A stretch of 64,000 nt of DNA from Chthonomonas sp. (GTDB taxonomy: Bacteria > Armatimonadota > Fimbriimonadia > Fimbriimonadales > Fimbriimonadaceae), in contig JAEURR010000006.1 in the NCBI GenBank assembly GCA_016788115.1, positions 124,001-188,000 of the forward strand, given 5' to 3'. The translations under genes were made by a program, and so were the position numbers. The notes beneath the pieces were generated by a model. That model had not been told where the DNA came from. It made no database searches and saw only the letters and a program-made list of their open reading frames with translations. Shown in pieces: positions 8,508 through 19,955 of the stretch (position 1 is its first letter; each line of letters opens with the position of its first letter).

Positions 8508-8537
8508 GCCCCAGTCCACCCGTCGGTGGTCTGGGGC
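8508..8537. terminator. Second hairpin, possibly terminating both strands
   Basis: A 13-bp stem GCCCCAGTCCACC/GGTGGTCTGGGGC with one mismatch and a 4-base loop. A run of seven A precedes it, which reads as a T-run on the minus strand. Confidence 0.55.
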
Positions 8538-8700
8538 TTATAGCACTAATAGAGCATTTTGGGGAGTGTGGGTCATTAAGCTTCATTGATGGATCGAACT
8601 CCCCGTCCGATCACGCCGCCCCACGTCAACGCATCCACACTCATCGATTGGCGGTCTTCACAGGTCTATCGTTAAGAAAGCGTTCAGATGTGACATGTAG

Positions 8701-11633
<2,933 letters not shown>

Positions 11634-11927
11634 AGCTCGTCTCCGAGTCATCGGTTTAGCCTTTGATCACTCGAGACTCAAATCCAGACTCCCACTTGTC
11701 TTGAACGTACATGGATTTCCATGCTCGCCGCGGAATCGTCAAACTGAAGGCCATGGCGAATCCGTCCGATCGGTTCGGCACCGAGCCGGGGTGTTCGGTG
11801 TCAGGCCAGTTCTTGGTCTTGCTCGCGGTTGGACTTACTTGCCACCCACAGGACCGAGATTTCGAAAGAGCGTCAAGGAGACTCTCTCGAACAATCGAAA
11901 CGTTATGCCATCGGTAGAATGGGACGC
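11634..11927. other. Intergenic region without a convincing gene
   Basis: These 294 bases contain short open frames on both strands but none with a family resemblance or ribosome site. A minus-strand frame (11656-11949) ends in a prepilin-like-looking tail but has no recognisable start. The only supported element is the -10 sequence TAGAAT at 11915-11920. Confidence 0.5.
11915..11920 (+). promoter_or_regulatory. -10 element of the gene at 11928, probably leaderless
   Basis: TAGAAT is followed by 7 bases and then ATG 11928. It supports this start over the in-frame ATG at 11919, which would overlap the -10 element. Confidence 0.45.
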
Positions 11928-12779
11928 ATGAGAGGACTCGTCGCCACACTCGGACTGCTAAGTCTGCCTCCGCTCGCTCTCGCCCCGCGAAAGTACTCGA
12001 AGCCGACCGAAGTCTGCCGTCTCAAAGCCCCGGCAATCACCGAAAGCTCGGGCATGGCCCGCAGCTTCGCACGGCGCGGCGAGTACTTCACCCATAACGA
12101 CAGCGGCGACGTCGCCCGGTTCTTCCGGTTCAACACAAAGGGGGAAATTACCGGCGAATACAACCTGAAGGGAGCAGCCGCACTCGACTGGGAGGACATG
12201 GCGGCCGCGCGACTGGGCGGCCAGAGCAGCATCTACTTGGGGGACATCGGCGACAACCCATCGAAGCGCAAGACCATCACCGTTTACCGCGTCAAGGAAC
12301 CCACCGGGGGCTCGGAAATCCTGACCAGTTACGACACCTACACACTCACTTATCCGGACGGCGCGCACAACTGCGAAACCCTGATGGTCCACCCTTCGAC
12401 CGGCGATCTCTGGCTCGTGACGAAGGTCAACCGAGGCAAGTCCGGCGTGTATGCGCTCGTCGCGCCGAGGAAGAGCGGCGACTACACGTTGCGCAAGGTG
12501 GGTGACGTGGAGGTCGGATCGATCATCCCCGGCTCACAGATGGTTACGGGCGGCGACATCTCGCCGGACGGACGTAGGGTCGCGCTCGTCACCTACACCG
12601 CCGCGTACGAGTTCGAAGTGAAGGGTAAGTTCACGGACTGGTTCCGGCAGGCGGCGACACGGATTCCGATTGCCACCCGCGAGCAGGTCGAGGCGATCGG
12701 TTACAGTCTGGACGGTCGCACGCTAATGACGACGAGTGAGGGCGCGCAGTGCCCTGTAGACCAGATGCGTGCGCAATAG
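11928..12779 (+). CDS. Secreted beta-propeller-like protein of unknown function
   Basis: A 283-residue protein with a short signal peptide (about residues 1-20, LLSLPPLALA). The body looks like a repeated beta-sheet fold: THNDSGD, WEDMAAARLGG, IYLGDIGDNPSKRKTITVYR, NCETLMVHPSTGDLWLVTK and GGDISPDGRRVALVTY. The WEDMA and YLGDIGDN elements recur in uncharacterised secreted proteins that resemble propeller or phytase-like folds, so an extracytoplasmic binding or hydrolytic role is possible but not shown. ATG 11928 is chosen from the -10 spacing. It ends just before the convergent tRNA-Pro gene. Confidence 0.65.
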   Translation: MRGLVATLGLLSLPPLALAPRKYSKPTEVCRLKAPAITESSGMARSFARRGEYFTHNDSGDVARFFRFNTKGEITGEYNLKGAAALDWEDMAAARLGGQSSIYLGDIGDNPSKRKTITVYRVKEPTGGSEILTSYDTYTLTYPDGAHNCETLMVHPSTGDLWLVTKVNRGKSGVYALVAPRKSGDYTLRKVGDVEVGSIIPGSQMVTGGDISPDGRRVALVTYTAAYEFEVKGKFTDWFRQAATRIPIATREQVEAIGYSLDGRTLMTTSEGAQCPVDQMRAQ

Positions 12780-12820
12780 GCGAAGTGTCACCAATGTCGC
12801 CGGAACCGTCATGAAAAGAA

Positions 12821-12897
12821 TGGTCGGGGCAGCAGGATTTGAACCTGCGACCTTCTGGTCCCAAACCAGACGCGCTACCAAGCTACGCTATGCCCCG
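12821..12897 (-). tRNA. tRNA-Pro (TGG)
   Basis: Complete 77-base cloverleaf with encoded CCA (12821-12823). Acceptor stem CGGGGCA/TGCCCCG is perfect. The anticodon stem TCTGG/CCAGA holds the loop TTTGGGA, giving TGG. Confidence 0.97.
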
Positions 12898-12967
12898 AAC
12901 GCGATCCTCAATGTACCCGAATCGGGCTCTAATTCGGCGAATCTTGCATTAAACTAGGTGAGAGGCG

Positions 12968-13447
12968 ATGGCACATTCGGCCGAACCGCGTGACCTTCTA
13001 GAAAGTTATGCCCGCGAGCGACAGACGGCTGGGGGCAGGCGTCGCGTTGCCCTGCTTGTGCTCGCCTGCGGTGCCGTCATCGCAGCCCTCGCCGAGCCCG
13101 CCCTACGTGGCACGAGCGAAATCGGTCAGGCCCTGATCGTCGCGCTCGCGGTTGCGATGCTAGGAGTCATGGCGCTTGTGTACGCCTGCGGCGTGTTTTA
13201 CGCGGGCTGGGTCTACAGTTCCTGGCTGCGGGATCGGGGCCAAGTCCGTCCGCGAGTCCACCAAATTCTTCTTCTCATCACCCTGAGCGGGGCGATCCCG
13301 GTCGTCATGGGGATCGTCTCCGCCTCAGAAAGCGTCGCGCCGGGGTTCACGATCGCCGTAGCAGGCTTTGGCTGGACGAATATCGTGTGCTCGCTGCTTG
13401 GATACGGTGCGTTTTTCTTTGCGCGGAACGATTCGCAGCCGCGCTAG
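12968..13447 (+). CDS. Four-helix membrane protein of unknown function
   Basis: A 159-residue protein with a charged N-terminus (residues 1-26) and four predicted membrane helices (about 27-45, 53-77, 98-118 and 127-150). I do not recognise a family and see no catalytic motif. ATG 12968 is preceded by GAGAGG, a good ribosome site, and by TAAACT 12 bases upstream, a possible -10. It lies 22 bases before the aldo/keto reductase on the same strand, so they may share a transcript. Confidence 0.6.
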   Translation: MAHSAEPRDLLESYARERQTAGGRRRVALLVLACGAVIAALAEPALRGTSEIGQALIVALAVAMLGVMALVYACGVFYAGWVYSSWLRDRGQVRPRVHQILLLITLSGAIPVVMGIVSASESVAPGFTIAVAGFGWTNIVCSLLGYGAFFFARNDSQPR

Positions 13448-13469
13448 TCAGGTCAGGTAAACACGTTCC

Positions 13470-14471
13470 ATGGAGTTTCGCTCGCTCGGTCGGACAGGGG
13501 TTCAGGTATCGGTCGCCTGCATGGGCACGATGACATTCGGTTGGGAGCCCGATGACTGGGGTTCGCACGAGGACGACTGCTACAAGATCGTCGATAAGGC
13601 GATCTCGCTCGGGATCAATTTCTTCGATACTGCCGATGTCTACGCGCGCGGCACCAGCGAGAAGATCCTCGGCAAAGCGATCAAGGGCAAGCGAGACGAC
13701 CTAATCATCGCAACGAAGTGTCATGGCAAAATGAGCGACACGGATCCCAACATGTGGGGCAACTCGCGCCGCCACGTCATCCAGGCGTGCGAAGACTCCT
13801 TAAAGCGGCTGAAGACCGACTGGATCGACCTCTATCAGATTCACCGACCGCAACCGAGCATCCCCATCGACGAGACATTGCGTGGTCTGGAGGACCTCGT
13901 CCGCGCAGGCAAGATCCGGTACGCGGGTTGCTCCACATTTGCCGCGTGGCAAGTCACCGAGGCGCACTACGTTGCGCGTCACCTGGGTCTGTCAGGCTTC
14001 GTGTCCGAGCAGCCACCGCTGAACCTGCTGGACCGCCGCGCCGAACGCGAACTGCTTCCCTTCTGCCGGACTTACGAGTACGCGGTCATTCCGTGGTCGC
14101 CGCTCGCGGGCGGACAACTCAGCGGCAAATACTTGGACGGTGCGAAGGGGGCACGCTACAGCAAGTCCGATCCGATGAAGCGGCTGTCCGGCGCAAGCCG
14201 CGAGGCCATCGCCCGCTACAAGAAGATCGCCGATCGGTATGAAATCACAATGACCGAGCTTGCGTTGGGGTGGGTCGCATCGCGCCCGGGCGTCACGTCG
14301 CCCATCATCGGTGCGCGTAGCGAGCAACAGCTTGAGCAAGCGGTCAAGGGTTGCCTCACGAAGCTGAGTCCAAAAGCCGAGGAACAGATCGACCGCGTCC
14401 TACGGCCCGGCGAGTTCATCACCGACTACTACAACGCGAACTTTGGACCGAACGCCCGGCCGAGTATCTAA
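13470..14471 (+). CDS. Aldo/keto reductase
   Basis: A 333-residue NADPH-dependent oxidoreductase with a TIM-barrel fold. The catalytic tetrad of the superfamily is visible: Asp and Tyr in FFDTADVYARGTSEKILGKA (near 52-71), Lys in IIATKCHGK and His in LYQIHRP. The cofactor-binding end has SPIIGARSEQQLEQAV. The NSRRHVIQACEDSLKRL stretch and overall length suggest the YajO/YhdN-like subgroup rather than true aldose reductase. The substrate cannot be named from sequence. Its stop overlaps the end of the convergent metH gene by 4 bases. Confidence 0.9.
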   Translation: MEFRSLGRTGVQVSVACMGTMTFGWEPDDWGSHEDDCYKIVDKAISLGINFFDTADVYARGTSEKILGKAIKGKRDDLIIATKCHGKMSDTDPNMWGNSRRHVIQACEDSLKRLKTDWIDLYQIHRPQPSIPIDETLRGLEDLVRAGKIRYAGCSTFAAWQVTEAHYVARHLGLSGFVSEQPPLNLLDRRAERELLPFCRTYEYAVIPWSPLAGGQLSGKYLDGAKGARYSKSDPMKRLSGASREAIARYKKIADRYEITMTELALGWVASRPGVTSPIIGARSEQQLEQAVKGCLTKLSPKAEEQIDRVLRPGEFITDYYNANFGPNARPSI

Positions 14472-16426
14472 ACGGCAATGGTCTCGGCGTAATCGCGGCG
14501 ATCGTAGACGAGGTCGCTGGCAATCTTCCATATCTCAGGATCAATCCGGTTATCCGGAAGGATCTTGCTGAAGTGGACAATCGCACTCGTCAAACCCGCC
14601 TCGCATGCGTAATGGAGAAATGCCGAGTTCAGAATCTGACGCGCTGCGGGCCGCAGACCAAATGAGATGTTCGAAACGCCAAGCGTCGTATTGAGGCGCG
14701 GGTATCGCTCGTGCAAGACTCGGATCGCTTCGAGCGTCTCGATTCCTGCCTGCCGGAACTCCTCATCGCCTGATCCGAGCGTGAAGGTGAGTGCGTCGAT
14801 GAAAACGTCGTGGTCGGGGAGTCCGTAGCGGCGCGTCGCCTCAAGGATTCGCTCGGCGATCGCGACCTTCTTCGCGGCAGTCTTGGCCATGCCGTCCTCG
14901 TCAATCGTCAAACCAACGACGGCGGCACCGTAGCGCTGGCAGAGCTCAAGCACTTTGTCCGTGCGAGCGTTGCCATCTTCGAAATTGACGGAGTTGATGA
15001 TCGGCTTGCCTGCGATCGATTTGAGCGCAGTCTCGATGACCGGCACTTCGGTCGAGTCGATCATGATCGGCACCGTGATGTGCTGGTTGTAGCGGGAAAG
15101 CAGCTCGCGCATGTCACGTTGCTCGTCGCGGCCGACGTACGCCGTACAAACATCCAAGAGGTGTGAGCCCTCGCCTTCGAGTTCGCGCGCTAGCTCGGTG
15201 AGACCGTCCCAGTTCTCCGCTGCGAGCATTTCCCGAAAAGCCTTCGAGCCGTTTGCGTTAGTCTTCTCGCCGATGATGAGGAAGCTGGAATCCTGGACGT
15301 AAGGCTGAAACTGGTACAAACTGCTGCAGCCGACGAGCTTGAATGCGCCCATCTGCGCGTCCGTTTGTACCGCGAAGTCAAAGCCTGGGAACAGTTCGCG
15401 CACCTTGAGCCAGTGTGCTCCGCCGGTATGCGGGCGCCCGCCCACGCGCTCCGCAACGGCTCGAATGTGATCCGGGCTCGTTCCGCAGCAACCGCCACAC
15501 ATTGCGACGCCGTGCTCCGAAACGAACCGCTCATGACTCCCAGCAAGCTCGTCGGGAGTCAACTTGTAGACGGCACGCCCCCCTTCCATCACGGGCAATC
15601 CCGCGTTGGGCTGGACCGAAATCGGTCGCGTGGAGTTGGCACCAAGCATGCGGATGTGCGGCATCATCTCGGTCGGGCCGGTGGCGCAGTTCATACCGAC
15701 GGCCACGACCTCCGGGTGCGATTCACAGAAGTTGAGTGCTGCGCCCAGTTCCGAACCAAGCAGCATGGTTCCGGTCTGCTCCATCGTGACCTGCACGAAC
15801 AGCGGGAGGCGCTTGCCGGTCCCGGCCATGGCAGTCTTTGCAGCGACGATGCCCGCTTTGACCATCAGCAGATCCTGCAAGGTCTCCAAGAGCAACCCAT
15901 CAGCGCCGCCTTCAATCAGCCCGATGAACCCCTCGGTGTACGTCTTCTGCAGTTCGTCGAAGCTGACCTGGCCGAGGGTGACCAGCTTCGTGCCGGGTCC
16001 CAAAGCTCCAATGACAAACCTCGGCCTGTCGGACGTGGAAAACTTATCGGCCGCTCGACGCGCGATCTGGGCAGCCTCGATCGACACCTCATGAACCAGC
16101 TCAGCAATGTCGTACTCGCCCAGGACGACGCTGGTCGCCCCGAAGGTGTTCGTCTCGACCATGTCGCTGCCTGCTGCAAAGTACCGCTCATGGATCGCTT
16201 GGATCGCGTCTGGGCGAGTGAGGTTCAAGACTTCGGTACAGCCCTCCAGGTAGGCACCCTGGAGACGCTCGGCAGCGGCATTCACCTTGGCGGCGTATCG
16301 GCTCTCCGGTGTGAGCGTGTACGCAGCTTGGTCGAAGTTCGCCGCATGGATCTGCGTCCCCATCGCGCCGTCAAAGATCATGACGCCGCGCGCGAGCCGG
16401 TCCAAAAGCGGTGAGTCCCAAGCCAT
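14468..16426 (-). CDS. metH: Methionine synthase, homocysteine and folate domains only (split or truncated MetH)
   Basis: A 652-residue protein covering the first two modules of cobalamin-dependent methionine synthase, which moves a methyl group from methyltetrahydrofolate to homocysteine through cobalamin. The homocysteine domain (about 5-335) has the zinc ligands Cys247 (GMNCATGP) and Cys313/Cys314 (GGCCGTSPDHI). The pterin-binding barrel (about 378-645) starts FLIIGEKTNANGSKAF and includes LLDVCTAYVGRDE and IMIDSTEVPVIETALK. The chain stops at YDRRDYAETIAV, just where the cap and B12-binding domains follow in E. coli MetH. Those and the reactivation domain are absent and must be encoded elsewhere if the enzyme works. 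ATG 16426 lies 6 bases after a TACAAT -10. It is divergent from a small membrane protein. Confidence 0.93.
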   Translation of the reverse strand: MAWDSPLLDRLARGVMIFDGAMGTQIHAANFDQAAYTLTPESRYAAKVNAAAERLQGAYLEGCTEVLNLTRPDAIQAIHERYFAAGSDMVETNTFGATSVVLGEYDIAELVHEVSIEAAQIARRAADKFSTSDRPRFVIGALGPGTKLVTLGQVSFDELQKTYTEGFIGLIEGGADGLLLETLQDLLMVKAGIVAAKTAMAGTGKRLPLFVQVTMEQTGTMLLGSELGAALNFCESHPEVVAVGMNCATGPTEMMPHIRMLGANSTRPISVQPNAGLPVMEGGRAVYKLTPDELAGSHERFVSEHGVAMCGGCCGTSPDHIRAVAERVGGRPHTGGAHWLKVRELFPGFDFAVQTDAQMGAFKLVGCSSLYQFQPYVQDSSFLIIGEKTNANGSKAFREMLAAENWDGLTELARELEGEGSHLLDVCTAYVGRDEQRDMRELLSRYNQHITVPIMIDSTEVPVIETALKSIAGKPIINSVNFEDGNARTDKVLELCQRYGAAVVGLTIDEDGMAKTAAKKVAIAERILEATRRYGLPDHDVFIDALTFTLGSGDEEFRQAGIETLEAIRVLHERYPRLNTTLGVSNISFGLRPAARQILNSAFLHYACEAGLTSAIVHFSKILPDNRIDPEIWKIASDLVYDRRDYAETIAV

Positions 16427-16432
16427 TCGGTC

Positions 16433-16438
16433 ATTGTA
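16433..16438 (-). promoter_or_regulatory. metH -10 element, probably leaderless
   Basis: TACAAT on the minus strand ends 6 bases before ATG 16426. Confidence 0.45.
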
Positions 16439-16445
16439 CTCGCGG

Positions 16446-16451
16446 TACTCT
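16446..16451 (+). promoter_or_regulatory. -10 element for the gene at 16458, probably leaderless
   Basis: TACTCT ends 6 bases before ATG 16458. It sits only 7 bases from the oppositely directed metH -10 element, so the two promoters share one short control region. Confidence 0.4.
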
Positions 16452-16457
16452 CAGCCA

Positions 16458-16691
16458 ATGCGGTCTTCGAGGGCGGGTTGGGTGCTGATGCTCGCGGTCG
16501 GTAGCGCCATCGTTGGACCGCTCGCAGGGATCCCCGCTTGGTGGCTCGCGGATGTGGAGTTAAACGCGATGAAGCGTGGCTCGGTCCCCTTGCGCGACAA
16601 GATGCTGCTCGTCTTCGGTCGCACCATCGCGGTCGTGACGACTCTCGCGTGGTGTTTCGTGGCCGGACTCTGGATCAGTCGCAACCGGTAA
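16458..16691 (+). CDS. Small two-helix membrane protein of unknown function
   Basis: A 77-residue protein with two predicted membrane helices (about 8-30 and 50-72), separated by a short charged loop (ELNAMKRGSVPLRDK). No family recognised. The start is set by the -10 element 6 bases upstream; the frame stays open further upstream but only as the antisense of metH. It is divergent from metH with a 31-base spacer. Confidence 0.55.
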   Translation: MRSSRAGWVLMLAVGSAIVGPLAGIPAWWLADVELNAMKRGSVPLRDKMLLVFGRTIAVVTTLAWCFVAGLWISRNR

Positions 16692-16735
16692 CTTTCGCTC
16701 TCACGGTTCCCCCGGATCCTGCCGATCATAAGAGC

Positions 16736-16816
16736 ATGCGATTGCAGCGATTGCTCATCGTTTTCGGCGTCGTGCTGGCGGTGCTCACGACCTCGCCGTT
16801 CACCTGGACGCACTAG
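16736..16816 (+). CDS. Possible 26-residue single-helix microprotein
   Basis: The frame encodes a basic N-terminus (MRLQR) followed by one hydrophobic helix, LLIVFGVVLAVLT, and a short tail. It lies in the otherwise empty 190 bases between the small membrane protein and ornithine aminotransferase. There is no strong ribosome site, so this is a candidate only. Confidence 0.25.
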   Translation: MRLQRLLIVFGVVLAVLTTSPFTWTH

Positions 16817-16881
16817 ATTCACCCAGTATTTATACCTGTTGGGGTTGTTTACGCCTGGATACGCACCCCACAATCTTAAGC

Positions 16882-18159
16882 ATGACCGGCACCACTATGC
16901 TCAAATCCATGATGGATCGTATTCTTTCCGAGGGGATCGAAACCGTTTTGCAGTCGCTGACCGACGCAGAAGCGATCGCCATCACCGAACAGTTCGGAAC
17001 CCACAATTACCACCCACTGCCGGTCAACATCACGGGTGGCGAGGGCGCCCGGGTCCACGACGGTAACGGCAAGGAGTACATCGATTGCATCGGCGCGTAC
17101 TCGGCAGTCGCTCATGGTCACCTGAATCCTCACCTCATCGAGGTCGCCAAGCGCCAGTTGGACCGCATTACGCTCACCAGCCGCGCGATGTACAACACGG
17201 AGCTGGCCCTCTTCCTCCAGGCGCTCGCTGAATTCTGCGAGCAAGACATGGTCTGCCCGATGAATACCGGCGCAGAAGCCAACGAGACCGCGATCAAGCT
17301 TGCGCGTAAGTGGGCTTACACTGTGAAGGACGTTCCTGCGAACCAAGCCGAAATTCTGGTCTGCGAAGGCAACTTCCATGGCCGAACGACGACAATCGTC
17401 GGATTCAGCAGCGAGGAGCAGTACCACGAGCATTTCGGTCCGTTCGGCCCCGGATTCAAAATCGTCCCGTTCGGCGATCTCGACGCGATGGAGGCCGCAA
17501 TCACACCGAACACCTGTGCCATTTTCGCCGAGCCCATCCAGGCCGAGGGTGGAGTCATCATTCCGCCCACGGGGTGGATGTCTGGCCTGCGCGAGTTGTG
17601 CGACGCGCACAACATCCTGCTTATCTGGGATGAAGTCCAGACCGGTTTTGCCCGCACCGGGCACAAGTTTGGCTGGATGGCCGAAGCCGCTCGGCCCGAC
17701 ATCATGACGGTGGGCAAGCCGCTCGGCGGTGGCCTACTCCCCGTCGCAGCCGCGGTGGGCCAGCGACACGTCATGGAGGTCTTCAAGCCGGGCGACCACG
17801 GCAGCACCTTCGGTGGTAACTCCCTCGCCGCGGTCGTCGGAGTCGCGGCGCTGGCGGAGTTCGTGAACGAAGATTACGCGGGCATGAGTGCGAAGAAGGG
17901 CGCATGGTTGAAGAGCCAGTTCGAGTCGATGGGGCACGATTGCATCGTGGAAGTCCGCGGACGGGGTCTCCTCATCGGACTCGAGTTTGCTGAGGGATTC
18001 AATACCAAGGCGCTCGCCAAGAAGTTCATCGAGCTCGGTGTGCTCACCAAGGAGACCCGGCAGCACACGTTCCGATTCTCGCCACCGATCGTCATCACCG
18101 AAGCCGAACTCACCTCCGCGGTTGAGCGGGTCGATGCCGCCATTCGCGCGGTCGGCTAA
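16882..18159 (+). CDS. rocD: Ornithine aminotransferase (class III, PLP-dependent)
   Basis: Transfers the delta-amino group of ornithine to 2-oxoglutarate, giving glutamate semialdehyde, which links arginine breakdown to proline and glutamate. The 425 residues contain NYHPLPVNITGGEGARVHD and SAVAHGHLNPHL near the N-terminus, as in ornithine aminotransferases, the PLP-contacting NTGAEANETAIKLARKW, the aspartate in LLIWDEVQTGFARTG and the Schiff-base lysine in TVGKPLGGGLLPVAA. Other class III enzymes such as acetylornithine aminotransferase are the alternative, but the NYHPLP start favours RocD. ATG 16882 is used; an in-frame ATG at 16897 is possible. The gene is monocistronic, 26 bases before tRNA-Ser. 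Confidence 0.85.
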   Translation: MTGTTMLKSMMDRILSEGIETVLQSLTDAEAIAITEQFGTHNYHPLPVNITGGEGARVHDGNGKEYIDCIGAYSAVAHGHLNPHLIEVAKRQLDRITLTSRAMYNTELALFLQALAEFCEQDMVCPMNTGAEANETAIKLARKWAYTVKDVPANQAEILVCEGNFHGRTTTIVGFSSEEQYHEHFGPFGPGFKIVPFGDLDAMEAAITPNTCAIFAEPIQAEGGVIIPPTGWMSGLRELCDAHNILLIWDEVQTGFARTGHKFGWMAEAARPDIMTVGKPLGGGLLPVAAAVGQRHVMEVFKPGDHGSTFGGNSLAAVVGVAALAEFVNEDYAGMSAKKGAWLKSQFESMGHDCIVEVRGRGLLIGLEFAEGFNTKALAKKFIELGVLTKETRQHTFRFSPPIVITEAELTSAVERVDAAIRAVG

Positions 18160-18185
18160 GAGTTCAGCCATAATAACGGTTGTCA

Positions 18186-18273
18186 GGAGCGGTGTCCGAG
18201 TGGCCGAAGGAGCGCGATTGGAAATCGCGTATACGGAAACGTATCGTGGGTTCGAATCCCACCCGCTCCGCCA
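18186..18273 (+). tRNA. tRNA-Ser (GGA)
   Basis: Complete 88-base type II cloverleaf with encoded CCA (18271-18273). Acceptor GGAGCGG/CCGCTCC is perfect. The anticodon stem CGCGA/TCGCG holds TTGGAAA, giving GGA. The variable arm TATACGGAAACGTAT is as expected for serine. Confidence 0.97.
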
Positions 18274-18288
18274 GAGTTTTGGCGATCC

Positions 18289-18675
18289 ATGTTTGAACTC
18301 ACCCCCGACGAGTCGCAGCGCATTCAGTCCGTGATGGACAACGTCCGCACGGCCACTCTCGATGGCGCGACCATCAAGCTCCCACCCTACGATCCGGACA
18401 GGAGCGTCCCCGGTGACTTTGCCGGGCAAACGATCGGGATCGAGCCAAACCCTTTTGGAGGAACGCTGGGGGCATACCGCTATCAGTTCGAGGGAGAGGA
18501 AGATCTGCTCCACCTCATCGTGACGAGGCTCGACTTTGCTCCGCTCACTCCCGAAGAGGGCCAAGCAGTGTGCGGGATGCTGATGCCCGAGGTCTCTACC
18601 GCGTTGATCTGGTTCAAGCCAGGGCAACGTTCCCAGCATTTCTACCTGGGCCACGACGAGCTCGTCCGCTCATAA
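18289..18675 (+). CDS. Hypothetical protein
   Basis: A 128-residue acidic soluble protein without signal peptide or membrane helix. The first 22 residues look helical and the rest mixed alpha/beta. I recognise no family. It follows tRNA-Ser by 15 bases, may be transcribed with it, and is closed by a strong hairpin shared with the end of ftsZ. Codon use resembles that of its neighbours, so it is probably real. Confidence 0.55.
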   Translation: MFELTPDESQRIQSVMDNVRTATLDGATIKLPPYDPDRSVPGDFAGQTIGIEPNPFGGTLGAYRYQFEGEEDLLHLIVTRLDFAPLTPEEGQAVCGMLMPEVSTALIWFKPGQRSQHFYLGHDELVRS

Positions 18676-18676
18676 C

Positions 18677-18713
18677 AATAGCGGGCTCGACCGACCTGGC
18701 CGAGCCCGCTATT
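18677..18713. terminator. Bidirectional terminator between the hypothetical gene and ftsZ
   Basis: Perfect 13-bp stem AATAGCGGGCTCG/CGAGCCCGCTATT with an 11-base loop. It lies between two convergent genes, so it would end both transcripts, including the whole dcw operon. Confidence 0.8.
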
Positions 18714-18734
18714 CAATCCTAGCACGAAGCGCTC

Positions 18735-19955
18735 TCAGTTTTTCTGTCGGTGCTCGCGGAGGAACGCCGGGATGTCCAAGTCAGACTCGTCGATGATGTC
18801 AGCCGGGTCAGACTGCTTCGGTCGCTCCGCGGCGGGCGACTTCTGGAAGATCGCCTGAGGATTGACGGTCGCTCCGTGGTTGCTGGGCGCAGAGAGCACG
18901 GAGGCGTCGATGGCCGGTTCAACAACCGCATGCGAGGTCGGAGCGGGCACTGGCGCGGGCATCACGGGAGCGGCGTGCATCATCGTCGCCTGAGCGACCT
19001 TTCGCCCCTCGGAAGTGAACGGGCTGAAGCCCGTGGCCAAAACGGTGATGCGGACCTCGTCGCGCATCGCTTCGTCCACCACTACGCCGAAGTAGATGTT
19101 GGCGTCACTCTCGTCGGTGAGCTGCTGGATGTACTCCATTGCCTCGGTCGCCTCGGTGAGGGTGAGGTCGCTTCCCGATGTAATATTGACCAGGAGCCCC
19201 TTCGCACCATGAATGGTCTGTTCCAGCAGCGGGCTGCTGACCGCGGACTGGGCGGCCTGGATGGCGCGGTACTCTCCCACCCCATAGCCGATACCCATCA
19301 GTGCTGGTCCGGCGCTGCTCATGACGGCCTTGACGTCCGCAAAGTCGACGTTTATTTGTCCGGGAATCGTAATGATATCGCTGATCCCTTGCACGCCTTG
19401 ACGCAGAATGTCATCCGCGACCCGGAAAGCGTCCGTGAGCGTCGTGCGCTTTTCCACCACGCTCATCAACTTGTCGTTCGGGATGGTGATCATGGTGTCG
19501 ACGCGACCCACAAGCGACGAAATCCCTTGCTCAGCCAACCGGCTGCGGCGGGGACCTTCGAAGGCGAAAGGACGGGTCACGACGGCGACGGCAAGCGCAC
19601 CCACTTCGCGGGCGAGGTCTGCGACGACGGGGGCCGCACCAGTTCCGGTACCACCGCCCATGCCGGCGGTAATAAAGACCATGTCGGCACCTTCGAGCAC
19701 CTTGCGGATCTCGGCTTTGGACTCTTCGGCGGCACTCTTGCCAACCTCAGGATTTCCTCCTGCACCCAAGCCACGCGTGAGATTCTCGCCCAGTTGAACC
19801 TTCTTCGGTGCCGCGCTGCTATCGAGCACTTGCACGTCCGTGTTCATGGCGATGAACTCCACGCCTTGGATGTCCGCGGCGATCATGCGGTTGACCGCAT
19901 TCGATCCTCCGCCGCCGACGCCAATGACTTTGATGACTGCCGTTGTCGTGTTCAC
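18735..19955 (-). CDS. ftsZ: Cell division protein FtsZ
   Basis: Tubulin-like GTPase that forms the cytokinetic ring. The 406-residue protein begins with the nucleotide-binding [14 protein letters not shown], has the GTP signature [19 protein letters not shown] (about 96-114) and the T7 synergy loop [12 protein letters not shown]. It carries a long Pro/Ala-rich linker and the conserved C-terminal peptide [14 protein letters not shown] that binds FtsA. The start is GTG 19955, preceded at 9 bases by GAGGG; the open frame runs far upstream but without FtsZ-like sequence. It is the last gene of the dcw cluster, 101 bases after ftsA, and ends at a bidirectional terminator. Confidence 0.98.
   Translation of the reverse strand: MNTTTAVIKVIGVGGGGSNAVNRMIAADIQGVEFIAMNTDVQVLDSSAAPKKVQLGENLTRGLGAGGNPEVGKSAAEESKAEIRKVLEGADMVFITAGMGGGTGTGAAPVVADLAREVGALAVAVVTRPFAFEGPRRSRLAEQGISSLVGRVDTMITIPNDKLMSVVEKRTTLTDAFRVADDILRQGVQGISDIITIPGQINVDFADVKAVMSSAGPALMGIGYGVGEYRAIQAAQSAVSSPLLEQTIHGAKGLLVNITSGSDLTLTEATEAMEYIQQLTDESDANIYFGVVVDEAMRDEVRITVLATGFSPFTSEGRKVAQATMMHAAPVMPAPVPAPTSHAVVEPAIDASVLSAPSNHGATVNPQAIFQKSPAAERPKQSDPADIIDESDLDIPAFLREHRQKN

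Noticed and set aside
11656-11949. Minus-strand open frame ending in a prepilin-like tail
   Set aside because: There is no recognised domain, no start signal and its first residues lie over the neighbouring gene start. A degraded gene is possible but not supported.
15365-16414. Long plus-strand open frame opposite metH (349 codons)
   Set aside because: It is antisense to a clear MetH gene, is His/Arg-rich and resembles nothing. High GC removes stop codons in shadow frames. The same applies to 18750-19958 (opposite ftsZ), 36900-38270 (opposite glgP), 5356-6207 (opposite the SLBB gene) and 6888-7928 (opposite dgt).
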